Assembly (NCBI RefSeq): GCF_000732615.1
Contig: NZ_JPGL01000006.1
Coordinates: forward strand, 186,001 to 250,000
Origin: Burkholderia paludis
GTDB lineage: Bacteria; Pseudomonadota; Gammaproteobacteria; Burkholderiales; Burkholderiaceae
DNA: 64,000 nt
Direction: 5' to 3'
The translations under genes were made by a program, and so were the position numbers. Below are positions 36,748-46,333 of this stretch, piece by piece. Below the pieces are notes generated by a model. That model searched no databases, had not been told where the DNA came from, and saw only the letters and a list, made by a program, of their open reading frames with translations. The first letter of the stretch is position 1. Every line of letters begins with the position of its first letter.

Positions 36748-37991
36748 GTCGGCTCCTTGTGAACGAGACCGCGGTAGAGAATGAGCGTGCGGCGAACCAT
36801 CGCCGCGGCGGAATAGCGTTCGACGGCCGCCGCGCAATTCGCGCGCATCGCGCGGCGCAGCGGCGCATCGCCCGCCAGCGTGACGACGGCGTGCCGGAAA
36901 TCGGTCGTGTCGTCGTCGTTCGGCACGACGAGGCCGATCCCGGCCGAGCGGATCAGCTCGGCGGCGCCGGCCACGCGCGATGCGACCGTCGGCACCTGCG
37001 CGGCCATCGCCTCGAGGCACACGTAGGGAAAGCCTTCGTAGCGGCTCGGCAGCGCGAACAGGTCGAACGCGGAGAAGTAGCGGGCGGCGTCGCGAAGCGG
37101 GCCGACGACGCGCAGGTTGCGCGGCACGTCGTCGGCTTCCGGGCCCGCCGCCGTGCTGAAATCGCCGGGGCCGATCGCCGCGAACTGCACGGCGTCGCCG
37201 CACTGCCGGAAGACGCCGCGCGCGATCCGCACGAGGCGGTCGATGCCTTTCTGGTGGTCGAAGCGCCCGACGAAGCCGACGACGATCGCGTCGTCCGGCA
37301 GGCCGAGCGCGCGCCGCGCGTCGGCGCGCGGCATCGGCGCGGCAGGCGGCACGCCGTTGACGATCGTGTCGATGCGGTGCGCGGGAATGCCGAGCGCGTC
37401 GTGCAGGTGCGCGGCTTCGTCTTGCGACACCGCGATGATCCGGCTCGTGCACGCGCGGCCGAGCAGGCGCTCGATCGCGCCGTAGAAGCGGCGCTGCCGG
37501 GCGCTCAACAGCGGGTTGAGCGTGTAGACCGCATGCGGCGTGTAGACGTGCCGCCACGGCCCCGCGCACAGCCGCGCGATGGCGCCCGCTTTCGAGCTGT
37601 GGCTGTGCACGATGTCGGGGCGGATGCTCAGCAGCAGCCGGTAGACGTGCAGGACGGCGAGGGCGTCGCGCCAGCCGACCGCGCGTCGCATCGGCGCCCG
37701 GTGAACCGACTTGCAGCGCGCGAGCACGCGCGCGTCGAGGATCGACGCGTCGAAGCGCGGCCCGTCGGGCACGATCAGGTGGAGCTCGACGCCTTCGATG
37801 GCGTGCAGCCCGTCGATCAGGCTGGCGAGATGGACCGCCACGCCGCCGGCCGCCGCTTCCGCGACGAGCACGACGCGCAGCGGACGCGCGGCGGTACCTG
37901 CCGCCGCCGGGCGTGCGGCGGCATGCAAGGCCGGCCGGGAGGCTTCGAGGCGGGCGCGGCCGGGGCCGTCGATACGGGGCGTCTGGCTCAT
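36744..37991 (-). CDS. Glycosyltransferase family 4-like (group 1)
   Basis: 415 residues. GT-B fold: N-terminal VVLVAEAAAGGVAVHLASLIDGL and the nucleotide-sugar binding C-half VGFVGRFDHQKGIDRLV (about 253-269), then ALPSRYEGFPYVCLEAMAAQVPTVAS with the E-x7-E type motif. It transfers a sugar onto the lipid-linked repeat at the cytoplasmic face. It is the only non-initiating glycosyltransferase seen in the cluster. It overlaps both neighbours by ATGA. Confidence 0.88.
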   Translation of the reverse strand: MSQTPRIDGPGRARLEASRPALHAAARPAAAGTAARPLRVVLVAEAAAGGVAVHLASLIDGLHAIEGVELHLIVPDGPRFDASILDARVLARCKSVHRAPMRRAVGWRDALAVLHVYRLLLSIRPDIVHSHSSKAGAIARLCAGPWRHVYTPHAVYTLNPLLSARQRRFYGAIERLLGRACTSRIIAVSQDEAAHLHDALGIPAHRIDTIVNGVPPAAPMPRADARRALGLPDDAIVVGFVGRFDHQKGIDRLVRIARGVFRQCGDAVQFAAIGPGDFSTAAGPEADDVPRNLRVVGPLRDAARYFSAFDLFALPSRYEGFPYVCLEAMAAQVPTVASRVAGAAELIRSAGIGLVVPNDDDTTDFRHAVVTLAGDAPLRRAMRANCAAAVERYSAAAMVRRTLILYRGLVHKEPT

Positions 37992-40288
37992 CGCGCACCT
38001 CCGCGTCGAATCCGGCCGGCGAACGCGCGCAGCGCGCGCATCGCGGGCGAGCCGGGGCTGCGATCGTGCCGCGGCGCGTAGTCGTATTGCGTGTAGCGAT
38101 AGGTGCCGTAGCGGGAGCCGTAGCGGCCCGCGTGCGTGTCGACGCCGTTGAGCAGCACGCCGCTCGCGGCGACGCCGTTGTGCGCGAGGCGCCGGGCAGC
38201 CTCGCCGAGCTCGGCGAGGCGCGTGGCGCCCGCGCGTGCGACGAGCAGGAGCGTGCCAGCATGGCGGCTGAGCGCGACCGCGTCGGTGACGGCGAGAATC
38301 GGCGCGGAGTCGATCACGACCGCGTCGTAGCGGGCGGACAGCGTATCGATCAGCGTCGCGACGCGGTCGTGCGCGAGCAGGTCGGCGGGGTTCGGCGGCA
38401 GCGTGCCGGTCGCCATGAAATCGAGATTCGGGACCACGTTCGCGTGAATCGCGTCGTGCGGCGCGAGGGCGCCCGTCACCAGCCCGGAGAAGCCGCGCTC
38501 GCGCGCGACGCCGAAATGGTCGTGCAGGTGGCCTTTGCGCAGGTCGCCGTCGATCAGCAGCACGCGCTGGCCGTTCGCGGCCAGCAGCGCGGCGAAATTC
38601 GCCGACACGAACGACTTGCCCGCACCCGGCACCGGCCCCGTCAGCAGCATCACGTTGTTGCGCGCGTCCTGCATCGCGAAATGGATGGCGGTCCGCAGGC
38701 TGCGCAGGCTTTCGATCGCGGGTTCGTGCGGATGCGCGACGCTCAGCAGATGGGTGCCGGGCATCCGCGCGTCGAGCTGTCGAGCGATCCGGCGCTGCGC
38801 CGGGGAGTCGGGGATCGTCGCGTAGACGCTCAGGCCGAGGTGCCGCTCGATTTCATCGGCATGGCCGATGCCGCCGAACAGGAAGCTGCGGGCGAACGCG
38901 AGCGACGTGCCGAGCAGCAGGCCGAGCAGCGCGGCGGCGCCGATCACGACCGGCCGGTTCGGACGCACGGTTTCCTCGGGTACGACCGGCGCATCGACGA
39001 GCCGTACGCTGCCGGTGCGCCCGGCCTTCACCAGCTCGAGCTGCTGCGCGTTGGCGAGCAGCGCCGTGTAGAGATCGGTATCGACCTTCACGTCGAGCAT
39101 CAGCCGCACCGCATCCTGCTGGAGATCGGGCAGGCGCTTCACCTGGCGCTCGACCTGGTGCTGCTGGCCGCGCAGCGTGCCGATCTGCGCGTCGAGCGCG
39201 GCCATGTCGGGATGGCCGGGCGCGAAGCGGGTGGCCATCTCGTCGCGCTTTTGCTGCAGTTCCAGCAGGCGGGTTTTCGTGTCGGCCGCCTGCTGCAGGA
39301 GCAGCTTCGATTCCTCGGTGAGGTCGATGGTGCCGTTCGCGTTGCGCATGTTCGTATAGCGCTGCTCGGCGTGCTCCAGTTGCTGCTTCAACGCCGGCAA
39401 CTGCTTGTTGAGGAACGCGAGCGATTGCGCCGCGTCGGCGGATTTGCGCTCGAGGTGCTGGCGGAGGTAGTGATCGGCGATCGCCTGAAGCTGGGCCTGC
39501 AGGCGCTGCGGGTCCGGGCCGCGCAGCGTCGCGACGATCACGCCGGACTGCTTGACCTTCTCCTGCACGTCGAGTGCGCGGCGCAGCGTATCGATCGTCT
39601 CGGCGCGGGACTGCCGCACGAGCGCGAAGCGGGTGCCGGGATTCGCATCGAAGCGCGTGACCTCGACGACGAGCGGGCCGTCGGCGGTCGGGAACCGCTC
39701 CGCGCGACCGACGGCGCCGGTGACCGCCGCGGGCAGCGTGGCGCCGGACAGCCGGTAGCGTCCGCCGTCGAGCATCGTCAGCGCGAAGCGTTCGCCTTCG
39801 AGCGGCTTCGGCACGTCGAAGCGCGCGAGATCCACGCGCTCGTCGCCCCATGCGTAGCCGCCGATGCCGAACACGCCGGGGCGCGTGACGCCCGCGTTGA
39901 AGCGCGAGATGAAATCGCCGACGACGGGAAAGCGCTTCGGCTGAACGACGATGTAGCTGCGCAGGTCGTCGACGGCGCGCGCAACGACGAGCCGGGACGC
40001 GAGGATCTGCGCTTCGGCGGCGGCGGTCGATTTCACGTCGAACAGCGACGACACGTCGCCGAGCAGGCTTTTCGCCGCGGATGCGTCGCCGCCGTCCTCG
40101 ATCTGCACGAGGATGTCGGCCTGGTATTGCGGGTGGCTCAGGAACGCGTACAGCGTGCCGGCGCCGACGCACGCGGCGGTCACGAGCGCGATCAGCCAGC
40201 GCCGGGAGACGAGGGCGTCGACCACGGCCGCGAGGTCGATCTCGTCGGCGCGGTCGGGCGGATGCTGGGTCGAATGGGGAAGGGGCAT
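37988..40288 (-). CDS. wzc: Wzc-type polysaccharide co-polymerase and BY-kinase
   Basis: 766 residues. A Wzz domain with transmembrane helices (about 30-50 and 435-455) and a long periplasmic coiled-coil segment (about 255-400) is followed by the cytoplasmic tyrosine kinase: Walker A PGAGKS near 550, Walker A' VLLIDGDLRKG, Walker B AVVIDSAPIL. The C-terminal tail has six Tyr between 723 and 737 (YGSRYGTYRYTQYDY), the autophosphorylation cluster. It controls chain length together with Wza and the phosphatase Wzb encoded just upstream. Confidence 0.92.
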   Translation of the reverse strand: MPLPHSTQHPPDRADEIDLAAVVDALVSRRWLIALVTAACVGAGTLYAFLSHPQYQADILVQIEDGGDASAAKSLLGDVSSLFDVKSTAAAEAQILASRLVVARAVDDLRSYIVVQPKRFPVVGDFISRFNAGVTRPGVFGIGGYAWGDERVDLARFDVPKPLEGERFALTMLDGGRYRLSGATLPAAVTGAVGRAERFPTADGPLVVEVTRFDANPGTRFALVRQSRAETIDTLRRALDVQEKVKQSGVIVATLRGPDPQRLQAQLQAIADHYLRQHLERKSADAAQSLAFLNKQLPALKQQLEHAEQRYTNMRNANGTIDLTEESKLLLQQAADTKTRLLELQQKRDEMATRFAPGHPDMAALDAQIGTLRGQQHQVERQVKRLPDLQQDAVRLMLDVKVDTDLYTALLANAQQLELVKAGRTGSVRLVDAPVVPEETVRPNRPVVIGAAALLGLLLGTSLAFARSFLFGGIGHADEIERHLGLSVYATIPDSPAQRRIARQLDARMPGTHLLSVAHPHEPAIESLRSLRTAIHFAMQDARNNVMLLTGPVPGAGKSFVSANFAALLAANGQRVLLIDGDLRKGHLHDHFGVARERGFSGLVTGALAPHDAIHANVVPNLDFMATGTLPPNPADLLAHDRVATLIDTLSARYDAVVIDSAPILAVTDAVALSRHAGTLLLVARAGATRLAELGEAARRLAHNGVAASGVLLNGVDTHAGRYGSRYGTYRYTQYDYAPRHDRSPGSPAMRALRAFAGRIRRGGAR

Positions 40289-40292
40289 CGGT

Positions 40293-40784
40293 TCAGTCCG
40301 GAAGGCGGGAGGAAGGGGCGGGCGGCGGCGCGATGCGCGCGCACCATGCGTCGACGCCGCGCTCGATGAGCCGCAGGCTGTGCGCGAACGACGCGCGCGG
40401 GCCGAGGTACGGGTCCGGCACGTCGAAGCCGCGCCGCATGGCGTCGGGCGAGCGGCCGCCGTTGCCGAGGCGGTACACGCGGCCGCACAGCGACGGATGC
40501 CGGCGTTCGAGCCAGTGCTTCTGGTCGAGGTCGGCCGTCAGGATCAGGCCCGCGCGCAGGGCGAGCCACGACGGCAACTGGCGCGCGCGATGCGCTCCGA
40601 TGTCGAGGCCGCGTTCGCGCATCAGCGCGACCGCGTGCGGATCGGCGGGCCGGCCGTCGAGCGCGCCGATGCCGGCCGACTGCACGTCGACGCCCGGCAG
40701 CCGCGCGCGCAGCAGCGCCTCGGCCATCGGGCTGCGGCAGACGTTGCCGACGCACACGACGAGGAGCGTGGCGCCGGCGATCAT
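40293..40784 (-). CDS. wzb: Low-molecular-weight protein-tyrosine phosphatase (Wzb-like)
   Basis: 163 residues. The catalytic P-loop VCVGNVCRSPMAEALL has the C11-x5-R17 signature; the general acid lies in VPDPYLG. It dephosphorylates the Tyr tail of the adjacent Wzc kinase, a cycle needed for polymer assembly. Its ATG overlaps the wza stop by ATGA, and wzc follows after 4 bp. Confidence 0.9.
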   Translation of the reverse strand: MIAGATLLVVCVGNVCRSPMAEALLRARLPGVDVQSAGIGALDGRPADPHAVALMRERGLDIGAHRARQLPSWLALRAGLILTADLDQKHWLERRHPSLCGRVYRLGNGGRSPDAMRRGFDVPDPYLGPRASFAHSLRLIERGVDAWCARIAPPPAPSSRLPD

Positions 40785-41935
40785 TTGACGGCGAGCGCCG
40801 CGGCGGTGGCGCTGGATGTGACGCTCGGCAGCAGCAGGCTCAGCACGCGGCTGAAGCGCACGAGGCCGTTGCCGTCCACGTAGACGATGTCCTTCGGCTG
40901 CAGCTCGAACTCGTTGGCGAGCACCATCGAGACGGGCGAGCGGGCGTCGAGATGGAACACCTGCGGACGATCCGTGCCGGAGCCGCGGACCACGAACATC
41001 TGCGCGGCGTCGGCGGTATTGGCGTTCACGCTGCCGGCCTGCGCCAGCGCATCCGACAACGTTAGCCGGCCGTCGCGCAGCGGCCTCGCGAGCGACGGCT
41101 TGTTGACCTCGCCCATCACGTAGACGCCATAGTCGCCGCGCGCCGGCACGTGCAGCAGGTCGCCGGCCGCGAGCACGACGTCCGCCGGATTGCGGCCGTC
41201 GCGCAGCATCCGGGTCAGGTCGAGCGGATGGGTGACGCCGTCGCGCACCAGCGCGATACGGCTCTGGTCGGCCTCCGGGCCCATGCCGCCGGCCCGGCCG
41301 AGCGCCTCGTACAGCGTCATCGGCACGTCGTTGACGGGCTGGCCGCCGGGCGTGCGGACCTCGCCGTCGATGTACACCTGCTTCGAGCGGAACGACGCGA
41401 TGCGCAGCGTGACCTGCGGCGCGCGGTAGACGCGCGACAGCGCGGCGGCGAGGCGGGCCTGCGCCGCGTCGGCGGTCAGCCCGGCCACCGGCACCGTGCC
41501 CGCGAACGGGAACGACACGCCGCCCTTCTGGTCGACGACGAAGCCCGCGGCGGGATCGGCCGCGCGCGGCGCGGCCTGCGGCGCGGCGCCCTGTGCGGCC
41601 GCGAGCTCGGGGTGATCCCAGACCGTGATCTGCAGCACGTCGCCCGGGCCGATCCGGTAGGCGGCCGGCGGCGCGGCCAGCAGGCCGGCTTGCGCGGCCA
41701 GTTGCCGGTCGGCCTGCGCCTTCTGCGCGCGGACGAGGCCGGTGTCGATCGTCGTGATCTCGAACGGCGGCAGGCCGTCTGCCGATTGCGTGCCGGCCGG
41801 CGGCGGCGCGTCGCTCATCCGCATGCCGGGCGCGAAGGCGCACGCGGAAAGCGCGAGGCTGGCCGCGACCATCAGCCCGATACAGGCGCCGCGCGGGCGC
41901 GCTGTGTCATTCCGCTCGATCGGAGTGGTTTCCAT
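40781..41935 (-). CDS. wza: Wza-type polysaccharide export outer-membrane lipoprotein
   Basis: 384 residues from the ATG at 41935 (AGAGGA upstream). Lipobox LSAC at Cys32. The Poly_export domain starts at YRIGPGDVLQITVWDHPEL (about 93-111), followed by SLBB repeats (KQVYIDGEVRTPG and GVYVMGEVNKPS). It forms the octameric export channel in the outer membrane. The Cys32 lipid anchor and normal length suggest it is functional. Confidence 0.9.
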   Translation of the reverse strand: METTPIERNDTARPRGACIGLMVAASLALSACAFAPGMRMSDAPPPAGTQSADGLPPFEITTIDTGLVRAQKAQADRQLAAQAGLLAAPPAAYRIGPGDVLQITVWDHPELAAAQGAAPQAAPRAADPAAGFVVDQKGGVSFPFAGTVPVAGLTADAAQARLAAALSRVYRAPQVTLRIASFRSKQVYIDGEVRTPGGQPVNDVPMTLYEALGRAGGMGPEADQSRIALVRDGVTHPLDLTRMLRDGRNPADVVLAAGDLLHVPARGDYGVYVMGEVNKPSLARPLRDGRLTLSDALAQAGSVNANTADAAQMFVVRGSGTDRPQVFHLDARSPVSMVLANEFELQPKDIVYVDGNGLVRFSRVLSLLLPSVTSSATAAALAVK

Positions 41936-41985
41936 AAGCAGTCCTCTTGAGTAAGGCGACGCGGTGCCGGGCGGCGTCGCGCGTG

Positions 41986-43407
41986 TCAGTACGCGTTGCG
42001 GTGTATCCAGCCGTGCGTGGCGGTGGCGAAGACGATGCGCATGTCGAGCCCGAACGACCAGTTGCGCAGGTAGTAGAGATCGGCCTCGATCCGGCGCTGC
42101 ATCTTCTCGATGCGGTCGGTTTCGCCGCGCAGGCCGTTGATCTGCGCCCAGCCGGTGATGCCGGGCTTGACGCGGTAGCGATGGATGTAGCCGTCGACGA
42201 CCGTCTGGTACAGGTTGTCGTGCTCGATCGCGTGCGGTCGCGGCCCGACGACGGACATGTCGCCGCGCAGCACGTTGATGAACTGCGGCAGCTCGTCGAG
42301 GCTCGTGCGGCGCAGGAACGCGCCGACTCGCGTCACGCGGGGATCGTCCCGCGTCGCCTGCTGCACGCTGCCGGCGGTTGCGGCGTGGACCCGCATCGTG
42401 CGGAACTTGTAGATCGTGAAGGTCTTGCCGTCCGCGCCTTTGCGCCGCTGACGGAACAGCACCGGGCCCGGCGACGACAGCCGGACCGCCGCCGCGATCG
42501 CGAGCAGCAACGGCGCCGTGCCGAGCAGCGCCGCCGCGGCGAACAGGCGGTCGAACAGGGCCTTTTGCGTCAGCGCGTGCGGCGGCAACGGCGAGGCGAC
42601 GAGGTTGAACGCCGGTGCGCCGACGAGATCGACCATTTCGGCGTCGAACATCGCGAGCCGGCTGACGTCGGGCATGAAGCGGATGTTGACGAGGTCGTGC
42701 CGGAACGCATCGAGCACGCTTTCGACGCCGCGTACGTCGGCGATCGGCAGCGCGATCCAGACTTCCGGAATCGCGTGCGAGCGCACGTGTTCGGCGAAGG
42801 CATCGAGCGCGTGGAAACGTCGCATGCCGTCGCCAGCAGCGTGTGCGTCTCGCGCCGCGTCCGATGCGCCCGCCACGTCCAGCATGGCGGCCGCGCGATA
42901 TCCGGAAGGCGATTGCGTGATCCGGCCGAGGACGGCGGCGCCGTGCGGGCCGGTGCCGACGACGGCGACCAGCCGCTCGCCCGCATGCCTGCGCGTGAGC
43001 GTCCGGTGCACGAAGAGCCGCGACGCGACGAGTGCGACGCCGCTCGTCGCGGTCCAGAGTGCGAAGCAGGACACGGGGACGAGCAGCGCGCCGTGCAGCG
43101 AGACTATCAGGATGACGGAGCAGGCCTGTGCGAGCAGCCACGTGCCCGACGCAACGATCGCGATGCGGCGCGTCGTGCGGCCGTACGGTGCGCGATAGAG
43201 GCCGAACGCCGGAAACAGGATCATCGCGAATGCCGCCGCGCTTGCCACGGCGGCCATTTCGACGGACCGGTGCGAGCCGTTGCCGGGGAACATCCAGGCG
43301 GCCAGTGCGGCGCCGAATGCGATGAACGCAACGTCTGCGAGACGTGCGAGCAGCCCGCGGGCTGCAGACGGCGCTTCGATTCGCCGTTCCGCGAGTGTCG
43401 TATGCAT
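41986..43407 (-). CDS. Undecaprenyl-phosphate sugar phosphotransferase (WcaJ/WbaP type)
   Basis: 473 residues from the ATG at 43407 (AAGGGA upstream). Several N-terminal membrane helices and a CoA-binding-like domain (VAVVGTGPHGAAVLG) precede the C-terminal bacterial sugar transferase domain (about 285-473) with SSPGPVLFRQRRKG, KFRTM, DELPQFINVLRGDMSVVGPRP and YRVKPGITGWAQ. It starts repeat-unit synthesis by transferring sugar-1-phosphate (commonly glucose or galactose) to undecaprenyl phosphate. First gene of the exopolysaccharide operon. Confidence 0.9.
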   Translation of the reverse strand: MHTTLAERRIEAPSAARGLLARLADVAFIAFGAALAAWMFPGNGSHRSVEMAAVASAAAFAMILFPAFGLYRAPYGRTTRRIAIVASGTWLLAQACSVILIVSLHGALLVPVSCFALWTATSGVALVASRLFVHRTLTRRHAGERLVAVVGTGPHGAAVLGRITQSPSGYRAAAMLDVAGASDAARDAHAAGDGMRRFHALDAFAEHVRSHAIPEVWIALPIADVRGVESVLDAFRHDLVNIRFMPDVSRLAMFDAEMVDLVGAPAFNLVASPLPPHALTQKALFDRLFAAAALLGTAPLLLAIAAAVRLSSPGPVLFRQRRKGADGKTFTIYKFRTMRVHAATAGSVQQATRDDPRVTRVGAFLRRTSLDELPQFINVLRGDMSVVGPRPHAIEHDNLYQTVVDGYIHRYRVKPGITGWAQINGLRGETDRIEKMQRRIEADLYYLRNWSFGLDMRIVFATATHGWIHRNAY

Positions 43408-43946
43408 GGATCCCTTTGGTTCCGTGTTGTTGGACGTTGTGTCCGATGCGGCGCGCACGGAGCGGCGCGTGCGCCGGAAGAAGGCTGGCGCATCGCCGCT
43501 GTGTCCGTTTCGCTGGCGTGCGGGCGTGGCGCTGAGACGCTGCCTGCCTGATCGGTCGGACGTGGATGTCGCTGCGACGGGGTCCGTTAGCAACTGTCAA
43601 ATGCGGACGTGGCAACCAGCGACGTCGAGATCCACTCGACCGGGATCAATTTTCGGGAACCGGGGGGAAGAGATAAATGGGACGCGTATTAAATCGGCCG
43701 GGCAGGGATTAATACACGTACGAATGGTTGGTTTCGACGTGTCCCGATCGCGATCGGCAGTTGGCGCGCGCCGGCGCGCATTCGCATCCGGGCGGCAGGT
43801 GTGGCGTGTAGCGGGGATGAGCCCGGTGGCGGGCGGCAACGCTGACAGCGGGGCACGTCCCGGCACCGTCGAGCGAGCTTGAGGGGACGCGGCAGGTGGC
43901 GCGCGGCGAATGTGTCGATCGATGTCGGCGAATGCGCGTACGCGGG
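43408..43946 (-). promoter_or_regulatory. Exopolysaccharide promoter region with a 7-bp dyad
   Basis: No believable gene in about 540 bp. An AT-richer patch at 43640-43730 contains GTATTAA (43686-43692) and TTAATAC (43709-43715), perfect inverted copies with a 16-bp spacer, some 280 bp upstream of the first exopolysaccharide gene. It is the likely regulatory region of the operon; the regulator is unknown. Confidence 0.45.
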
Positions 43947-43978
43947 CCGCGCATCGTGTGCGGGCACACGACGCGCGG
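43947..43978 (-). repeat. Long hairpin just after the acdS stop
   Basis: CCGCGCATCGTGTG (43947-43960) and CACACGACGCGCGG (43965-43978) pair over 14 bp with one mismatch and a 4-nt loop, 14 nt past the acdS stop codon. No T-run follows on the minus strand. It may protect the 3' end of the message or act as a Rho-assisted end. Confidence 0.5.
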
Positions 43979-43992
43979 TGCGTCGACGTGCG

Positions 43993-45009
43993 TCAGCCTT
44001 CCTGGAAGATGGCGCTGTATGCGCTCAACGCGGGCACCCCGCCCAGATGCGCATACAGCACCTTCGAGCCGGGTTCGAATTCGCCGCGCCGTACCTTGTC
44101 GATCATGCCGTGCATCGATTTCCCTTCATAGACGGGATCGGTCAGCACGCCTTCGAGCCGCGCGCACAGTCGGATCGCTTCGAGCGTGCCGTCGTTCGGC
44201 AGTCCGTATTCCGGGCCCGCATAGCGCGTGTCGAGCACGACGTCCTGTTCGTCGATGCGGCGCCCGAGTTCGACGATTTCAGCCGTGTGCCGAGCGATGC
44301 GCGTGATCTGCGCGTGCGTCTTTTCCGGCGTCGCCGACGCGTCGATGCCGATCACGCGATCCGCGCGCCCGTCGGCCGCGAAGCCGACGACCATCCCCGC
44401 CTGCGTGCTGCCCGTCACCGAGCACACGACGATGTAGTCGAACGTGAAACCGAGCTGCGCTTCCTGCGCGCGCACTTCTTCGGCGAAGCCGACGAAGCCG
44501 AGCCCGCCGAGCGGATGCTCGGAGCAGCCGGCCGGCACCGGATACGGCTTGCCGCCCGCCTGCCGCACGCTTTCCATCGCGTCTTCCCAACTGCGGCGTA
44601 TGCCGATGTCGAAGCCGTCCGCCACGAGCCGCACGTCCGCGCCCATCATCCGCGACAGCTGGATGTTGCCGACGCGGTCGTACACGGGATCGTCGTAGTT
44701 GACCCAGTGTTCCTGCACGAGCACGCACTTCATCCCGAGATGCGCGGCGACGGCCGCGACCTGGCGCGTCTGGTTCGACTGGACGCCGCCGATCGACACG
44801 AGCGTGTCCGCGCCCTGCGCGAGCGCGTCGGGGATCAGGTATTCGAGCTTGCGGGTCTTGTTGCCGCCGAACGCGAGGCCGCTGTTGCAGTCCTCGCGTT
44901 TCGCATACAGCTCGACCTTGCCGCCGAGATGCGCGCTCAGGCGCTTGAGCGGCTGGATCGGGGTCGGGCCGAAGGTCAGCGGATAACGGGGGAAACGTTG
45001 CAGGTTCAT
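43993..45009 (-). CDS. acdS: 1-aminocyclopropane-1-carboxylate (ACC) deaminase
   Basis: 338 residues, the exact family length. The PLP lysine lies in [11 protein letters not shown] (about K51), with the [13 protein letters not shown] motif and the C-terminal [16 protein letters not shown] typical of AcdS. It cleaves the ethylene precursor ACC to 2-oxobutyrate and ammonia; the family also includes D-cysteine desulfhydrases, but the near-canonical Burkholderia AcdS sequence favours ACC deaminase. It is divergent from an Lrp-type regulator, the usual acdR arrangement. Confidence 0.9.
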   Translation of the reverse strand: MNLQRFPRYPLTFGPTPIQPLKRLSAHLGGKVELYAKREDCNSGLAFGGNKTRKLEYLIPDALAQGADTLVSIGGVQSNQTRQVAAVAAHLGMKCVLVQEHWVNYDDPVYDRVGNIQLSRMMGADVRLVADGFDIGIRRSWEDAMESVRQAGGKPYPVPAGCSEHPLGGLGFVGFAEEVRAQEAQLGFTFDYIVVCSVTGSTQAGMVVGFAADGRADRVIGIDASATPEKTHAQITRIARHTAEIVELGRRIDEQDVVLDTRYAGPEYGLPNDGTLEAIRLCARLEGVLTDPVYEGKSMHGMIDKVRRGEFEPGSKVLYAHLGGVPALSAYSAIFQEG

Positions 45010-45109
45010 CGGGTCTGGTCTCCGGAAGGGCGGGGGGCACGGGAAGCGGCCTGTTCGGGACATGCCGGCAAGCGGCGTCCCGATGCAAAAATGATAGACA
45101 AGCACGCAC

Positions 45110-45129
45110 GAAATGAGCTTGCGAAATGA
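45110..45129. promoter_or_regulatory. Direct repeat in the acdS-acdR intergenic region
   Basis: GAAATGA occurs at 45110-45116 and 45123-45129, 13 bp apart, in the AT-richer part of the 196-bp divergent promoter region. AcdR-type Lrp regulators are known to act here; this repeat is a candidate site. Confidence 0.4.
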
Positions 45130-45205
45130 ATATCGTCGGCCTACGTTGAAGACGAATCGGAAACCATGCAGGCAATTCCGGTTCGCCAGACTGGAGGATG
45201 ACGCA

Positions 45206-45706
45206 ATGAAATTAAGTGGAAATCCGGCCGCGCCGGCCGATGCGGCGCCCGTGCTCGACCGCATCGATCGCGCGATCCTCAGGCAGCTTCAGCAGGACGC
45301 GTCGATCTCGAACGTGCGCCTCGCCGCGAAGGTGAAGCTGAGCGCGCCGGCGTGCCTGCGGCGCGTCGAGCGGCTCAAGGAGACGGGGATGATTCGCGGG
45401 ATCGTCGCGCTGCTCGACCCGAAGCCGCTCGGGGCCGGCATGCTCGTCGTGATCGGCTTCGTGCTCGACCGCTCGACGCCGGAAGCGTTCGCCGCGTTCG
45501 AGAAGGCCGCGCAGAAGGTGTCGGGATGCGTCGAATGCCATGTCGTGACCGGCGAGTTCGACTACTTCATGCTGGTGCGCACGCGCGACAACGAGAGCTT
45601 CAACCGGCTGCATGCGGAGCAACTGCTGTACCTGCCGGGCGTGCGGCAGGTGCGCTCGTTCATGGTGCTCAAGGAGATTCTGTCGACGCACGCGCTGCCG
45701 GTGTAG
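45206..45706 (+). CDS. acdR: Lrp/AsnC-family regulator of acdS (AcdR)
   Basis: 166 residues from the ATG at 45206 with GGAGG 8 nt upstream. HTH at about 18-75 ([37 protein letters not shown]); RAM ligand domain at about 80-155 ([20 protein letters not shown]). AcdR proteins are Lrp homologues that activate acdS in response to ACC. The divergent placement next to acdS supports that role. Confidence 0.85.
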   Translation: MKLSGNPAAPADAAPVLDRIDRAILRQLQQDASISNVRLAAKVKLSAPACLRRVERLKETGMIRGIVALLDPKPLGAGMLVVIGFVLDRSTPEAFAAFEKAAQKVSGCVECHVVTGEFDYFMLVRTRDNESFNRLHAEQLLYLPGVRQVRSFMVLKEILSTHALPV

Positions 45707-45737
45707 TGTGGCGCGCCGTTGGTCCCGTTGGTCGCGA

Positions 45738-45765
45738 CTATGCCGTCTGGCCTATGCCGTTTGGC
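45738..45765 (+). repeat. Tandem 14-bp repeat upstream of the toxin-antitoxin genes
   Basis: CTATGCCGTCTGGC (45738-45751) is followed immediately by CTATGCCGTTTGGC (45752-45765), 13 of 14 identical. It lies just upstream of the dyad in the antitoxin promoter. Confidence 0.5.
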
Positions 45766-45767
45766 AG

Positions 45768-45809
45768 ATTGAAAATTCCCGTTTGGATGTATAAAATGGG
45801 AGTTTCAAT
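45768..45809. promoter_or_regulatory. Operator-like inverted repeat of the antitoxin promoter
   Basis: ATTGAAAATTCCC (45768-45780) and GGGAGTTTCAAT (45798-45809) are near-perfect inverted copies, 21 bp before the antitoxin ATG, around an AT-rich TATAAAAT-like core. Toxin-antitoxin operons of the Xre/RES type are usually autoregulated through such dyads. Confidence 0.5.
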
Positions 45810-45829
45810 TAACCCATTCGGGAGTCGCA

Positions 45830-46333
45830 ATGGCAGCAACCACACCTGCGTCCCGTCAGCCTGCGAAGCGGGCTGCCGCATCCCGCGTCGCGGAGCCGGC
45901 GGGCAGCTCGAACGGCTTGGGCGCCGGCAGGGACGATTTCGACACCTTTCGCCGGATGGCGCCAATGTCGCAGCGGCGTGCGATTGCCGAGGGTTTCGAT
46001 GCAGTCATCATCGAGCGCGTCGCGCGCGAGTTGCTCGGCGTGCCGGTTCAGTCCCTCTTGAGCGCGCTGAGCCTTCCCAGCTCGACCATTCTGCGAAAAA
46101 TCGCCAAACACGACCGGCTGTCGCAAGGCGAGTCCGATCGCGTTGCACGCGTGCTCTTTGTGCTGAATCTCGCCACCGATCTGTTCGAGGACAGCGAGCG
46201 CGCAGCGATGTGGATGAGCCGCGCGAACGCGGAGCTCGACGGTTTGAAGCCAGTCGACGTGCTCGACGTACAGCCCGGCTACGACCGGGTGCGCGACATC
46301 CTGAACCGTGCTCAGTTCGGGGTCGTCGCGTGA
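45830..46333 (+). CDS. Xre/MbcA/ParS-type antitoxin (DUF2384)
   Basis: 167 residues. A disordered basic N-terminus (about 1-35) precedes an HTH-like domain (VIIERVARELLGVPVQSLLS, LSLPSSTILRKIAKHDRLS) and the C-terminal DUF2384 toxin-binding domain (VLFVLNLATDLFEDSERAAMW). It should bind and neutralise the RES toxin encoded next and repress the shared promoter. It overlaps the toxin start by GTGA. Confidence 0.85.
   Translation: MAATTPASRQPAKRAAASRVAEPAGSSNGLGAGRDDFDTFRRMAPMSQRRAIAEGFDAVIIERVARELLGVPVQSLLSALSLPSSTILRKIAKHDRLSQGESDRVARVLFVLNLATDLFEDSERAAMWMSRANAELDGLKPVDVLDVQPGYDRVRDILNRAQFGVVA

Noticed and set aside
37913..40369. An 818-codon plus-strand open frame opposite wzc
   Set aside because: Antisense to an unmistakable Wzc kinase; sequence is low-complexity Arg/Val-rich.
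43597..43967. Small minus-strand open frames upstream of the exopolysaccharide operon
   Set aside because: Pro/Arg-rich, no domain, and no ribosome-binding site; the region looks regulatory.
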